Shown piece after piece: positions 23,800-35,573 of a stretch of DNA of 64,000 bases. Numbering within the stretch: the first letter of the stretch is position 1; every line of letters begins with the position of its first letter. Source of the stretch: Alitta virens. Lineage: Eukaryota; Annelida; Polychaeta; Phyllodocida; Nereididae. The translations under genes and the position numbers were made by a program. Where the stretch lies: positions 9,222,526 to 9,286,525 of the forward strand of contig OW028581.1 in the NCBI GenBank assembly GCA_932294295.1, given 5' to 3'. Under the pieces are notes generated by a model. That model worked only from the letters and a program-made list of their open reading frames with translations. It was not told the DNA's origin and made no database searches.

Positions 23800-25793
23800 T
23801 TTTGACTGGTGACTCTGGTGCAGTTTCAGCTTCTGTAAGTTTTGTCACAACTGCCTCTTCCAGAAATAGCATCAGGTTCTCATTTGACTAGCGATTCTGG
23901 TGCTCTGTAACTTCTTCTATCACAACTGCTTCTTCCACCACTGCCTTCAGTTCTTCTTTGACTGGTGATTCTGGTGCAGCTTGAGCTTCTGTAACTGCTT
24001 CTGTCACTATTGCTTGCTCCAAAACAGTTTTTGGTTCTTCCTGGACTGGTGAATCTGGTGCAGTGTCAGCTTCTGTTTCTTCTGTAACAATTGCTTCTTC
24101 CACAATAGCATCAGGTTCTTCTTTGACTGGTGACTCTGGTGCAGTTTCTATTTCTGTATCATCTTTTGTCACAATTGCTTCTTCCACAACAGGTTCAGGT
24201 TCTTCTTTGATTGGTGACTCTGGTGCAGTTTCAGCTTGTGTTACTTCTTCTGTCGCGAACAGCTGCTTTTGCACAATCGCATCAGGTTCGTCTTTGATTG
24301 GTGATTCTGGGGCAGTTTCAGCTTCTGTAACTTTTTTTGTCATAATTGCTTCTTCCATAACAGCCTCAGGTTATTCTTTGACTGGTGACTCTGATGCCTG
24401 TTTCAGCTTCTGTAACTTCTTCTATCATGGCTGCTTCTTCCATAACCTCGTCTGCTACAACTGCTTCCTGTACAACAGCCTCTGGTTCTTCTGGAGTGAT
24501 TGGTGATTCTGGTGCAGTTTCACCTACCGTAACTTCTTCTCTCCCAACTGCTTGCTCCACAACAGACTCGTGTTATTCTTTGACTAGCAATTCTGGTGCA
24601 GCTTCACCTACCGTAACTTCTTCTCCCCCAACTGCTTGCTCCACAACAGACTCATGTTATTCTTTGACTAGCAATTCTGGTGCAGCTTCAGCTTCTGTAA
24701 CTTCTTCTATAACAACTGCTCCTTCCACAACTGCCTTCAGTTCTGCTTTGACTGATGATTCTGGGGCTGTTTCATCTGCAGCATTTTCTTCTGTCACAAC
24801 TGCTTCTTTCACAATGGAATTAGGTTCATCTTTGATGGCCAATTCTGGTGCAGTTTCAGCTTCTGTAACATCTTCCGTCACTACTGCTTGCTTCAGAACA
24901 GCTTCAGGTTCTTCCTTGACTGGTGAATCTGGTGCAGCTCGAGCTTCTGTAACTTCTTCTGTCACAATGGCTTCCTCCACAACAGTCACAGGTTCTTCTT
25001 TGACTGGTGACTCTGGTACAGTTTTCGCTTCTGTAACTCCTGTCACAACTGCTTCTTCCACAATAGCATCAGGTTCTTCTTTGACTAGCGATTTTGTGTT
25101 AGTTTCATTTTCTGTATGTTCTTCTTTCACTACTGCTTGCTCCAGAACAGCTTCATGTTCTTCTTTGACTGGTGAATCTAGTGCAGTTTCAGATTCTGCA
25201 AAAACTGCTTCTTTCACAACAGTTTCAGCTTCTCTAGCTTCTACTGTCATGTACAACTGCTTCTTTAACAATAGCATCAGGCTCTTCTTTAACTGGTGAT
25301 TCTGGTGCAGTTTCAGCTTCTGTAGCTTCTTCTGTCACATCTGTTACTTCTTAAACATCCTCAGGATCATTTTGACTGGTGATGCTACTACAGATTCAGC
25401 TTCGGTACCTTCTTCTATCACAACGGCTTCTTCCACAACAGCCTCAGGTACTTCTTTGACTGGTGATTCTGGTGCTATTTCAGATTCTGCAATTTCTTCT
25501 ATAACATTTGCTTCTTCAACAATAGCCTCAGGTTCTTTGAATGGTGACTCTGGTGCAGTGTCAGCATCAGTGGCTTCTTGTGTCACAACTGCTTCTTCCA
25601 CAATAGCATCAGGTTCTTTGACTGGTGACTCTGGTGCAGTTTCAGCTTCTGTAACTTCTTTTGTCAAAATTGCTTCTTCCATAACAGCCTCAGGTTATTC
25701 TTTTACTGGTGACTCTGGTGCAGTTTCAGCTTCTGTAACTTCTTTTGTCACAATTGCCTCTTCCATAACAGCCTAAGGTTATTCTTTAACTGA

Positions 25794-25806
25794 TGTGTGT
25801 GTTTGT

Positions 25807-25860
<54 letters not shown>

Positions 25861-25892
25861 GTTTAACGCCTCATCAGCAATTGAGTGGGCTA
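25794..25892 (-). mobile_element. HOR tag 15
   Basis: taacgcc/aattgag; 2009 bp to tag 16. Confidence 0.8.
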
Positions 25893-27802
25893 TTTTGACT
25901 GGTGACTCTGGTGCAGTTTCAGCTTCTGTAAGTTTTGTCACAACTGCCTCTTCCAGAAATAGCATCAGGTTCTCATTTGACTAGCGATTCTGGTGCTCTG
26001 TAACTTCTTCTATCACAACTGCTTCTTCCACCACTGCCTTCAGTTCTTCTTTGACTGGTGATTCTGGTGCAGCTTGAGCTTCTGTAACTGCTTCTGTCAC
26101 TATTGCTTGCTCCAAAACAGTTTTTGGTTCTTCCTGGACTGGTGAATCTGGTGCAGTGTCAGCTTCTGTTTCTTCTGTAACAATTGCTTCTTCCACAATA
26201 GCATCAGGTTCTTCTTTGACTGGTGACTCTGGTGCAGTTTCTATTTCTGTATCATCTTTTGTCACAATTGCTTCTTCCACAACAGGTTCAGGTTCTTCTT
26301 TGATTGGTGACTCTGGTGCAGTTTCAGCTTGTGTTACTTCTTCTGTCGCGAACAGCTGCTTTTGCACAATCGCATCAGGTTCGTCTTTGATTGGTGATTC
26401 TGGGGCAGTTTCAGCTTCTGTAACTTTTTTTGTCATAATTGCTTCTTCCATAACAGCCTCAGGTTATTCTTTGACTGGTGACTCTGATGCCTGTTTCAGC
26501 TTCTGTAACTTCTTCTATCATGGCTGCTTCTTCCATAACCTCGTCTGCTACAACTGCTTCCTGTACAACAGCCTCTGGTTCTTCTGGAGTGATTGGTGAT
26601 TCTTGTGCAGTTTCACCTACCGTAACTTCTTCTCTCCCAACTGCTTGCTCCACAACAGACTCGTGTTATTCTTTGACTAGCAATTCTGGTGCAGCTTCAG
26701 CTTCTGTAACTTCTTCTATCACAAGTGCTTCTTCCACAACTGCCTTCAATTCTGCTTTGATTGGTGATTCTGGTGCTGTTTCAGCTGCAGCAATTTCTTC
26801 TGTCACAACTGCTTCTTCCACAATGGAATAAGGTTCATCTTTGATTGCCAATTCTGGCGCAGTTTCAGCTTCTGTAACATCTTCTGTCACTATTGCTTGC
26901 TTCAGAACAGCTTCAGGTTCTTCCTTGACTGGTGAATCTGGTGCAGCTCGAGCTTCTGTAACTTCTTCTGTCACAATGGCTTCCTCCACAACAGTCACAG
27001 GTTCTTCTTTGACTGGTGACTCTGGTGCAGTTTTCGCTTCTGTAACTCCTGTCACAACTGCTTCTTCCACAATAGCATCAGGTTCTTCTTTGACTAGCGA
27101 TTTTGTGTTAGTTTCATTTTCTGTATGTTCTTCTGTCACTACTGCTTGCTCCAGAACAGCTTCATGTTCTTCTTTGACTGGTGAATCTAGTGCAGTTTCA
27201 GATTCTGCAAAAACTGCTTCTTTCACAACAGTTTCAGCTTCTCTAGCTTCTACTGTCATGTACAACTGCTTCTTTAACAATAGCATCAGGCTCTTCTTTA
27301 ACTGGTGATTCTGGTGCAGTTTCAGCTTCTGTAGCTTCTTCTGTCACATCTGTTTCTTCTTAAACATCCTCAGGATCATTTTGACTGGTGATACTACTAC
27401 AGATTCAGCTTCGGTACCTTCTTCTATCACAACGGCTTCTTCCACAACAGCCTCAGGTACTTCTTTGACTGGTGATTCTGGTGCTATTTCAGATTCTGCA
27501 ATTTCTTCTATAACATTTGCTTCTTCAACAATAGCCTCAGGTTCTTTGAATGGTGACTCTGGTGCAGTGTCAGCATCAGTGGCTTCTTGTGTCACAACTG
27601 CTTCTTCCACAATAGCATCAGGTTCTTTGACTGGTGACTCTGGTGCAGTTTCAGCTTCTGTACCTTCTTTTGTCAATATTGCTTCTTCCATAACAGCCTC
27701 AGGTTATTCTTTGACTGGTGACTCTGGTGCAGTTTCAGCTTCTGTAACTTCTTTTGTCACAATTGCCTCTTCCATAACAGCCTAAGGTTATTCTTTAACT
27801 GA

Positions 27803-27805
27803 TGT

Positions 27806-27859
<54 letters not shown>

Positions 27860-27891
27860 GTTTAATGCCTCATCAGCACTTGAGTGGGCTA
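27803..27891 (-). mobile_element. HOR tag 16
   Basis: taatgcc/acttgag; the following HOR is shortened to 1760 bp by a deletion joining at about 27968. Confidence 0.8.
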
Positions 27892-29562
27892 TTTTGACTG
27901 GTGACTCTGGTGCAGTTTCAGCTTCTGTAAGTTTTGTCACAACTGCCTCTTCCAGAAATAGCATCAGGTTCTTCTTTGACTGGTGACTCTGGTGCAGTTT
28001 CTATTTCTGTATCATCTTTTGTCACAATTGCTTCTTCCACAACAGGTTCAGGTTCTTCTTTGATTGGTGACTCTGGTGCAGTTTCAGCTTGTGTTACTTC
28101 TTCTGTCGCGAACAGCTGCTTTTGCACAATCGCATCAGGTTCGTCTTTGATTGGTGATTCTGGGGCAGTTTCAGCTTCTGTAACTTTTTTTGTCATAATT
28201 GCTTCTTCCATAACAGCCTCAGGTTATTCTTTGACTGGTGACTCTGATGCCTGTTTCAGCTTCTGTAACTTCTTCTATCATGGCTGCTTCTTCCATAACC
28301 TCGTCTGCTACAACTGCTTCCTGTACAACAGCCTCTGGTTCTTCTGGAGTGATTGGTGATTCTGGTGCAGTTTCACCTACCGTAACTTCTTCTCTCCCAA
28401 CTGCTTGCTCCACAACAGACTCGTGTTATTCTTTGACTAGCAATTCTGGTGCAGCTTCAGCTTCTGTAACTTCTTCTATCACAAGTGCTTCTTCCACAAC
28501 TGCCTTCAATTCTGCTTTGATTGGTGATTCTGGTGCTGTTTCAGCTGCAGCAATTTCTTCTGTCACAACTGCTTCTTCCACAATGGAATAAGGTTCATCT
28601 TTGATTGCCAATTCTGGCGCAGTTTCAGCTTCTGTAACATCTTCTGTCACTATTGCTTGCTTCAGAACAGCTTCAGGTTCTTCCTTGACTGGTGAATCTG
28701 GTGCAGCTCGAGCTTCTGTAACTTCTTCTGTCACAATGGCTTCCTCCACAACAGTCACAGGTTCTTCTTTGACTGGTGACTCTGGTGCAGTTTTCGCTTC
28801 TGTAACTCCTGTCACAACTGCTTCTTCCACAATAGCATCAGGTTCTTCTTTGACTAGCGATTTTGTGTTAGTTTCATTTTCTGTATGTTCTTCTGTCACT
28901 ACTGCTTGCTCCAGAACAGCTTCATGTTCTTCTTTGACTGGTGAATCTAGTGCAGTTTCAGATTCTGCAAAAACTGCTTCTTTCACAACAGTTTCAGCTT
29001 CTCTAGCTTCTACTGTCATGTACAACTGCTTCTTTAACAATAGCATCAGGCTCTTCTTTAACTGGTGATTCTGGTGCAGTTTCAGCTTCTGTAGCTTCTT
29101 CTGTCACATCTGTTTCTTCTTAAACATCCTCAGGATCATTTTGACTGGTGATACTACTACAGATTCAGCTTCGGTACCTTCTTCTATCACAACGGCTTCT
29201 TCCACAACAGCCTCAGGTACTTCTTTGACTGGTGATTCTGGTGCTATTTCAGATTCTGCAATTTCTTCTATAACATTTGCTTCTTCAACAATAGCCTCAG
29301 GTTCTTTGAATGGTGACTCTGGTGCAGTGTCAGCATCAGTGGCTTCTTGTGTCACAACTGCTTCTTCCACAATAGCATCAGGTTCTTTGACTGGTGACTC
29401 TGGTGCAGTTTCAGCTTCTGTAACTTCTTTTGTCAATATTGCTTCTTCCATAACAGCCTCAGGTTATTCTTTGACTGGTGACTCTGGTGCAGTTTCAGCT
29501 TCTGTAACTTCTTTTGTCACAATTGCCTCTTCCATAACAGCCTAAGGTTATTCTTTAACTGA

Positions 29563-29572
29563 TGTGTGTGTT

Positions 29573-29615
<43 letters not shown>

Positions 29616-29647
29616 GTTTAATGCCTCATCAGCACTTGAGTGGGCTA
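29563..29647 (-). mobile_element. HOR tag 17
   Basis: taatgcc/acttgag; private TTGG interruption; 1536 bp to tag 18. Confidence 0.8.
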
Positions 29648-30336
29648 TTTTGACTGGTGACTCTGGTGCAGTTTCAGCTTCTGTAAGTTTTGTCACAACT
29701 GCCTCTTCCAGAAATAGCATCAGGTTCTCATTTGACTAGCGATTCTGGTGCTCTGTAACTTCTTCTATCACAACTGTTTCTTCCACCACTGCCTTCAGTT
29801 CTTCTTTGACTGGTGATTCTGGTGCAGCTTGAGCTTCTGTAACTGCTTCTGTCACTATTGCTTGCTCCAAAACAGTTTTTAGTTCTTCCTGGACTGGTGA
29901 ATCTGGTGCAGTGTCAGCTTCTGTTTCTTCTGTAACAATTGCTTCTTCCACAATAGCATCAGGTTCTTCTTTGATTGGTGACTCTGGTGCAGTTTCAGCT
30001 TGTGTTACTTCTTCTGTCGCGAACAGCTGCTTTTGCACAATCGCATCAGGTTCGTCTTTGATTGGTGATTCTGGGGCAGTTTTAGCTTCTGTAACTTTTT
30101 TTGTCATAATTGCTTCTTCCATAACAGCCTCAGGTTATTCTTTGACTGGTGACTCTGATGCCTGTTTCAGCTTCTGTAACTTCTTCTATCATGGCTGCTT
30201 CTTCCATAACCTCGTCTGCTACAACTGCTTCCTGTACAACAGCCTCTGGTTCTTCTGGAGTGATTGGTGATTCTTGTGCAGTTTCACCTACCGTAACTTC
30301 TTCTCTCCCAACTGCTTGCTCCACAACAGACTCGTG

Positions 30337-30987
30337 TTATTCTTTGACTAGCAATTCTGGTGCAGCTTCAGCTTCTGTAACTTCTTCTATCACAAGTGCT
30401 TCTTCCACAACTGCCTGCAATTCTGCTTTGACTGGTGATTCTGGTGCTGTTTCAGCTGCAGCAATTTCTTCTGTCACAACTGCTTCTTCCACAATGGAAT
30501 AAGGTTCATCTTTGATTGCCAATTCTGGCGCAGTTTCAGCTTCTGTAACATCTTCTGTCACTATTGCTTGCTTCAGAACAGCTTCAGGTTCTTCCTTGAC
30601 TGGTGAATCTGGTGCAGCTCGAGCTTCTGTAACTTCTTCTGTCACAATGGCTTCCTCCACAACAGTCACAGGTTCTTCTTTGACTGGTGACTCTGGTGCA
30701 GTTTTCGCTTCTGTAACTCCTGTCACAACGGCTTCTTCCACAACAGCCTCAGGTACTTCTTTGACTGGTGATTCTGGTGCTATTTCAGATTCTGCAATTT
30801 CTTCTATAACATTTGCTTCTTCAACAATAGCCTCAGGTTCTTTGAATGGTGACTCTGGTGCAGTGTCAGCATCAGTGGCTTCTTGTGTCACAACTGCTTC
30901 TTCCACAATAGCATCAGGTTCTTTGACTGGTGACTCTGGTGCAGTTTCAGCTTCTGTAACTTCTTTTGTCAATATTGCTTCTTCCAT
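30337..30987 (-). other. minus-strand open frame across a deletion junction (216 codons), not called a gene
   Basis: In-frame acidic repeats produced where a deletion at about 30722 joins two parts of the HOR and removes the segment with the recurrent stop. Same interpretation as the frame at 15192-15911. Confidence 0.3.
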
Positions 30988-31098
30988 AACAGCCTCAGGT
31001 TATTCTTTGACTGGTGACTCTGGTGCAGTTTCAGCTTCTGTAACTTCTTTTGTCACAATTGCCTCTTCCATAACAGCCTAAGGTTATTCTTTAACTGA

Positions 31099-31101
31099 TG
31101 T

Positions 31102-31145
<44 letters not shown>

Positions 31146-31177
31146 GTTTAATGCCTCATCAGCACTTGAGTGGGCTA
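31099..31177 (-). mobile_element. HOR tag 18
   Basis: taatgcc/acttgag; last tag before the large retrotransposon insertion. Confidence 0.8.
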
Positions 31178-31450
31178 TTTTGACTGGTGACTCTGGTGCA
31201 GTTTCAGCTTCTGTAAGTTTTGTCACAACTGCCTCTTCCAGAAATAGCATCAGGTTCTCATTTGACTAGCAATTCTGGTGCTCTGTAACTTCTTCTATCA
31301 CAATTGCTTCTTCCACCACTGCCTTCAGTTCTTCTTTGACTGGTGATTCTGGTGCAGCTTGAGCTTCTGTAACTGCTTCTGTCACTATTGCTTGCTCCAA
31401 AACAGTTTTTGGTTCTTCCTGGACTGGTGAATCTGGTGCAGTGTCAGCTT

Positions 31451-31464
31451 CTGTTTCTTCTGTA
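31451..31464. repeat. TSD, left copy, large retrotransposon
   Basis: CTGTTTCTTCTGTA, repeated exactly at 37905-37918. Joining the two flanks through one copy restores array sequence identical to other HORs (for example near 29918). Confidence 0.93.
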
Positions 31465-31550
31465 TGTGTGTGTGTGTGTGAGTTATTGTTTAACGCCTCA
31501 TCAGCACCTGAGTGGGCTATGTAGAGGCTCTCTAGGTTAAGATTGATTAA
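31465..31550 (-). repeat. 3' UTR and (CA)n tail of the large retrotransposon
   Basis: About 86 bp between the ORF2 stop and the TSD. It contains the conserved block seen, in part, in every HOR tag and in both short elements: gagaggctctctag-like sequence, then gtgggct, atcagcacc and ttattgtttaacgcc when read on the plus strand. It ends in (CA)n preceded by TAACT on the sense strand. Confidence 0.9.
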
Positions 31551-34500
31551 CTATATTTGGTAGTAAAAACCAGAAGCATATAAAAAATCTATAATTGTCT
31601 GGGTTGGATATCTGGTAAAGAGATGTTGTAAGGTATTAGCTTGAAACAAAGGTCTTCTAAAGCGTTGTAAGTGGCTGCAATCTAATAAAATATGTTTGAT
31701 TGTTAGGGGGCACCGACAACTCTGGCATACCGGTGCCGGTTCATTGACTAAAAGGTGTAAATGTGTAAGTCTTGAATGTCCTATGAGGCATCTGTGATAT
31801 ATTCCTTGATCTTTGCGAGTATTGAACCTACTAGGTATTTTATTTTGAATGCAAGGTAAGATTGAATGCAACTTGTTGTTATTACATTCATTCCATTGTC
31901 TTTGCCAGCAAGACATGATAAAAGATTTTATAGTCATTTTAAAATCAGTGTATGGAATGGTAAAATCAGTTATCTCTTTTGTAAGAGCCCTTTTTGCTGC
32001 CAGGTCTGCTTTTTCATTCCCTTCAATGCCAGCGTGTCCAGGAATCCAGCAGAATACTATGTCTTTGTATTCGTGAAGATAGAAATACTTAATCAGAACA
32101 TCTAAGATCCCAGGGTTATCAAGTTGTTTATTTTGGATTGCTTGAAGAGCAGATTTTGAATCAGAACAGATAACATAACGATCTGATTCTGAGTCCTCGA
32201 TGTTCTTTAAGGCAAGGTAAATAGCTGTTAATTCTGCAGTGTATATTGAGCAGTGGTCTGGAAGACGACATTCAGCTATAACGGTTTTATAAGAAGTGAC
32301 TGCACAGCCTACTCGTCTTTCCATTTTTGAGCCATCTGTGTATAGAAATTTGTACGATTCGTATTTAAACCTTATACTATAAAATAGGTTTTGATAGTCT
32401 ACCGGATTGGTTTCGCTTTTCTTAAGCTCTGCCAAATCCAGGATAACTTTCGGGACTGGGAGAATCCATGGCGGAATGGGTGGTACTTCCGTCTCGGCAA
32501 TGATTGTAGTATCAATTCTTGCAGCCTCAAGATAGAATTTCATGCGTAATCCCAGTGGTCGAATGGCGTTTGAACGAGATTCATAATGATGCATGTATTT
32601 TGGATGAAATATTACATCATATGTTGGATTTGTTGGAGTTGAAGCTACTTTTAGTATGTATTGCATGGATAACTTGATACGACGAAGGGAAAGTGGAGGT
32701 TCCCCTGCCAGTACATATAAGCTCTCTACAGGAGATGTACGAAAAGCTCTTAAGCTTAGTCGCAACCCTTGATGATGTACAGAATTCAGGCATTTTAGAT
32801 AAGATGGTCTGGCGGAGCCATATACCACAGAACCATAATCAAGTCGAGAACGAGTAATTGCTCGATAGAGACGAAGGAGGACCGTTGTGTCCCCACCCCA
32901 ATTATATTTGCTCACTACTTTAAGGAGGTTCATTGATTTCAGGCACTTGGCTTTCAGTGCTTTGATATGCGGAATGAAAGACAATTTGGAGTCAAAGAGT
33001 ACACCCAAAAATTTTGTTTCATTCACCACTTTTATTTGACAGTTGTCAATTATTAGTGATGGATCTGGATGGTTTGATCGTAAATAATAGAAAGGCAGAC
33101 AAACTGTCTTCTGTTTAGAGAACTTGAAGCCATTTTCGAGTGACCATTTGTGAATCCTATTCAAATTTAATTGCAGTTGTCGTTCTATGGTTGGCATATA
33201 TCTGGAATGATATGCAATGAGAAAATCGTCAACATATAGGGACGACATGAGATTTTCTGAGATGGAATTTACTATACTGTTGATTTTGACGTTAAAGAGG
33301 GTGGGCGAGAGAATACTACCCTGAGGGACTCCATTCTCCTGAGAGTAGGGGCTTGACATCGTTGATCCCACTCGGACCTTAAAGAAGCGATCCTGTAGGA
33401 AGGATCCGATGAAAACTGGAAGGCGACCTCGAAGCCCTAAGTCGTGGAGATCTTTCATTATTCCATATTTCCATGTAGTGTCATAAGCTTTTTCTAGGTC
33501 AAAGAATATGGCTACTACGTGTTCTCTGTTAATGAAAGCATCTCTAACATAAGTTTCCAGTCTGACTAAATGATCTAATGTGCTCCTGTGACGGCGAAAT
33601 CCAGATTGGAACTCTGTAATAAGCTGGTTCGACTCCAGGAACCAAACCAGTCTTTCAGTAATAATTCGCTCCATTGTCTTACATAGACAACTGGTTAAGG
33701 CTATTGGTCGATAATTCATAGGATCACTATGATCCTTCCCCGGCTTGGGAATTGGGATGACCGTGGCTTGTTTCCACAGGGATGGAAGACATCCCTTCTC
33801 CCAAATTTGATTAAAGATATACAGTAATGTTTTTAAAGAGGATTGAGGTAGGTGTTTTAAGATTTGATAATGTATATTATCAGGGCCTGTTGCAGAGTCA
33901 GTCGCTTTTAAGATCGCCTTCTGAAGTTCTTCTAAGGTGATGTAGGAGTTATAATCTTCGCTGTTATCAGACTGTATATTTAGGGTTAATCTCTCAGCTT
34001 GAGCCTTATAACATTGAAATTCTCTCGTATAGTTCTCCGATGAGGAGTTGTACGCAAACTGTTCTCCTAACCCGTTTGATATTTGTTCTGGTGAGGAGAG
34101 ATGTTCTCCATTCACTTCTAGAATGCTTACATGCGAAGCTAGGTTCTTTCCTTCAATCTTCTTAATCATTTTCCAGACTTTATTGCTAGGAGTTCTTTCA
34201 GTGAGTCTGGAGACATAGTCTCTCCAACAACTACGTTTTTTTTGCCTGACAATTCTACGCGCTTTGGCTTTCAGGCACTTAAAATTATTCAGATTGTTGA
34301 TGGTCGGCTGTGATTTAAAAATTCTGAGGGCTTTCTTACGGTTTTTAATAGCTTCTCTTACTTCGTCGTCAAACCAGGGTCTTGCACTTCGTTTAGAATT
34401 ATTTTTTGTCATCGGTATTGTTTTATTGGCTATATCAGTAATATCATCAGTAAAATCTTCAACGAGATTATTACAATTCCTATAATGAGACATAGTAATT

Positions 34501-34850
34501 GTTTCTAAGCAGTGCTTTTCGAAGGAGGTCCAATCCGCTTTATGCAACTTCCATCGGAGTTGACCCACTTCTCTTGTACCTTCTACGTTTTGTAGGACAA
34601 TAGGAAAGTGATCACTGCCGTGAGTGTCCTCTAATACTCTCCATTCAAATTCCAGAAATAACGCTGGATCACATATACTAAGGTCTATCGCTGAAAATGT
34701 TCCATGACCTGGGTGAAGATATGTAGGTGAACCATCATTGAACAAGCAAAGGGTGTGGTCATTGAGAAAATCTTCAATGGTTTTTCCTTTGTTGTTGTGG
34801 GAAGTGCTTCCCCACAATTGGTTATGGCTGTTAAAATCTCCTAGGATAAG
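31551..34850 (-). pseudogene. ORF2, C-terminal 1,099 codons: endonuclease end, reverse transcriptase, RNase H
   Basis: Copies element RNA into DNA at a nicked target. Numbered from the TTG codon at 34817: the endonuclease end has a GSDH motif at about 67-70. The RT has FFDLEKAYD at about 438-446 (catalytic Asp 440), GVPQGSILSP at about 496-505 and the YVDD box at about 528-531. RNase H has TDGS (Asp 828), Glu 862, SDSKSA (Asp 886) and GHAGIEGNEKAD (Asp 938). Near the C-terminus is a Cys/His cluster, C1031-C1034-H1042-C1047. No internal stop is seen over 3.3 kb, so catalytic motifs are intact. The frame extends upstream through LILGDFN to 34850, where a 256-bp insertion severs it from the N-terminal endonuclease. 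Before the insertion ORF2 would have been about 1,227 codons. Confidence 0.93.
34838..34850. repeat. TSD, left copy, short element (-)
   Basis: CTCCTAGGATAAG, repeated at 35107-35119. On the minus strand it encodes the LILG of the endonuclease LILGDFN motif. Confidence 0.92.
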
Positions 34851-35106
34851 GTAGGTAGGTAGGTAGTGTTATTGTTTAACGCCTCATCAGCACCTGAGTG
34901 GGCTATGTAGAGGCTCTCTAGGGTAAGATTGATCATCCATAGTTGGTAGGAGAAACCAGAAGCATGCAAAAAATCAATAAGTGTCTGCATTGGTAGCTGG
35001 AGCAGCTTGTGCAATGTGCACTGTCCTGTTTTAGCCACTGGGGATAGAGGACTTCACCCCAAGTGTTTCCACCCTCGCCGCGTGGAGGCCCAGGACCTTC
35101 GAGGGC
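34851..35106 (-). mobile_element. short non-autonomous retroelement with ribozyme 5' end, copy 2
   Basis: A 256-bp insertion into the endonuclease part of ORF2, bounded by a perfect 13-bp TSD. Its 5' end (35106) is the first nucleotide of an HDV-like ribozyme and coincides with the start of copy 1 at 1470. The 3' half carries a relic of the ORF2 C-terminal coding end (LIDFLHASGF), the shared 3' UTR block and a (CTAC)n tail at 34851-34866. The layout, 5' ribozyme joined to a 3' end with the middle missing, is that of an internally deleted non-autonomous derivative. The 3' end differs from the host element by a handful of substitutions, so its parent is a sister subfamily. Confidence 0.9.
35023..35106 (-). 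ncRNA. HDV-like self-cleaving ribozyme
   Basis: 84 nt. P1: 35106-35101 pairs with 35076-35071, opening with the G.U pair typical of the family's cleavage site. P2: GTCCTG (35096-35091) pairs with CAGGAC (35028-35023). P3: GCC (35089-35087) with GGC (35079-35077); L3 is TCCACGC, whose CC can form P1.1 with GG at 35070-35069. P4: 35065-35057 with 35043-35036, eight pairs and a bulged U. J4/2 is GGCTAA with the catalytic C at 35034 (position 73 from the 5' end; C75/C76 in the HDV ribozymes). Cleavage would fall exactly at the element/TSD boundary. Such ribozymes are known at the 5' ends of R2 and other non-LTR retrotransposons. The fold is by eye; activity is untested. Confidence 0.86.
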
Positions 35107-35119
35107 CTCCTAGGATAAG
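35107..35119. repeat. TSD, right copy, short element (-)
   Basis: Second copy of CTCCTAGGATAAG; the upstream part of the endonuclease frame ends here. Confidence 0.92.
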
Positions 35120-35503
35120 ACGCGGTTCAGGAAGTTGATTGTAAAGGTTATGCAAATCACTGGCTGTAAGGTGAAAGGGTGGAGGAATATATAAGGAACA
35201 TATGGTGAATGTTTTATTCAGGTTCAGACGAACTGCTGTAGCCTGAAGGTTAGTGTTAAGAGCAATATGGGTATGAATGATGCCATTTTTAACTAAAATT
35301 GATGAGCCACCAGTGGCTCTATCGTGGGCAATATTGCCATATGTATTATACATATGATAGTTTCTCAGTTTAAAACTATTTGGAGGTTTCAGAAATGTTT
35401 CCTGTAGACAGAAAACACTAGGGTTTAAGTCTTGGACCATGCAACCTATTTCATCGAAGTTGGCTCTGAAACCTCGACAGTTCCACTGAATGATACTGTC
35501 CAT
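35107..35503 (-). pseudogene. ORF2, N-terminal endonuclease fragment
   Basis: Begins with ATG at 35503, 70 bp after the ORF1 stop. The motifs are those of an apurinic/apyrimidinic-type retrotransposon endonuclease: IIQWNCRGF at the N-terminus (catalytic-site Asn), CLQETF (Glu) and GGSSILVK. The frame runs 128 codons and then into LILG, where the short element interrupts it; the remainder resumes at 34850. Read-through into the insertion gives about 17 foreign residues and a stop at 35054. The domain that nicks target DNA is therefore broken in this copy. Confidence 0.9.
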
Positions 35504-35573
35504 GAATTAGTTAAAAGAGTTTAATATTATCATAGTAAAATCTGTAGTGCATGGTATGAATTTGTATGAATAT

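Larger units (their letters stand above)
1071..31464 (-). repeat. 84-bp (28-codon) array, left block, about 2.0-kb HORs
   Basis: The basic unit is 84 bp, with 81-bp variants. On the minus strand it reads as a 28-residue acidic repeat built of EEPDAIVEEAVVTEEV and TEAETAPESPVK, one SPVK motif per unit. Minus-strand codons are largely RNY type (GAA, GCA, GTT, ACA), which favours this strand as the ancestral coding strand. Plus-strand reading gives a Ser/Thr/Ala/Gly-rich 28-residue unit. Units are grouped into HORs of roughly 1.5-2.1 kb, delimited by a (TG)n plus retrotransposon tag. Frames are broken repeatedly by stops and indels at equivalent positions in successive HORs, so I call a repeat, not a gene. 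It could still be part of a degenerate exon of a very large acidic repeat protein. Confidence 0.92.

Noticed and set aside
22274..25299. Mucin-like secreted protein on the plus strand
   Set aside because: Composition is mucin-like, but there is no signal peptide or unique terminus, and the minus strand has the more coding-like RNY pattern. The frame is best explained as its antisense.
31849..32105. Small plus-strand frames inside the retrotransposon (also 36254-36510, 34264-34485)
   Set aside because: Shadows of the intact minus-strand ORF2 and RNase H coding sequence; they recur identically in both element copies.
34841..35038. 65-codon minus-strand frame in the short element as a small gene
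   Set aside because: It overlaps the ribozyme's catalytic strand and the relic of the ORF2 C-terminus. It is an internally deleted remnant, not a conserved small protein on the evidence here.
34851..35106. tRNA-derived SINE
   Set aside because: No tRNA-like A and B boxes could be recognised at the 5' end; the ribozyme fold explains the conserved 5' end better.
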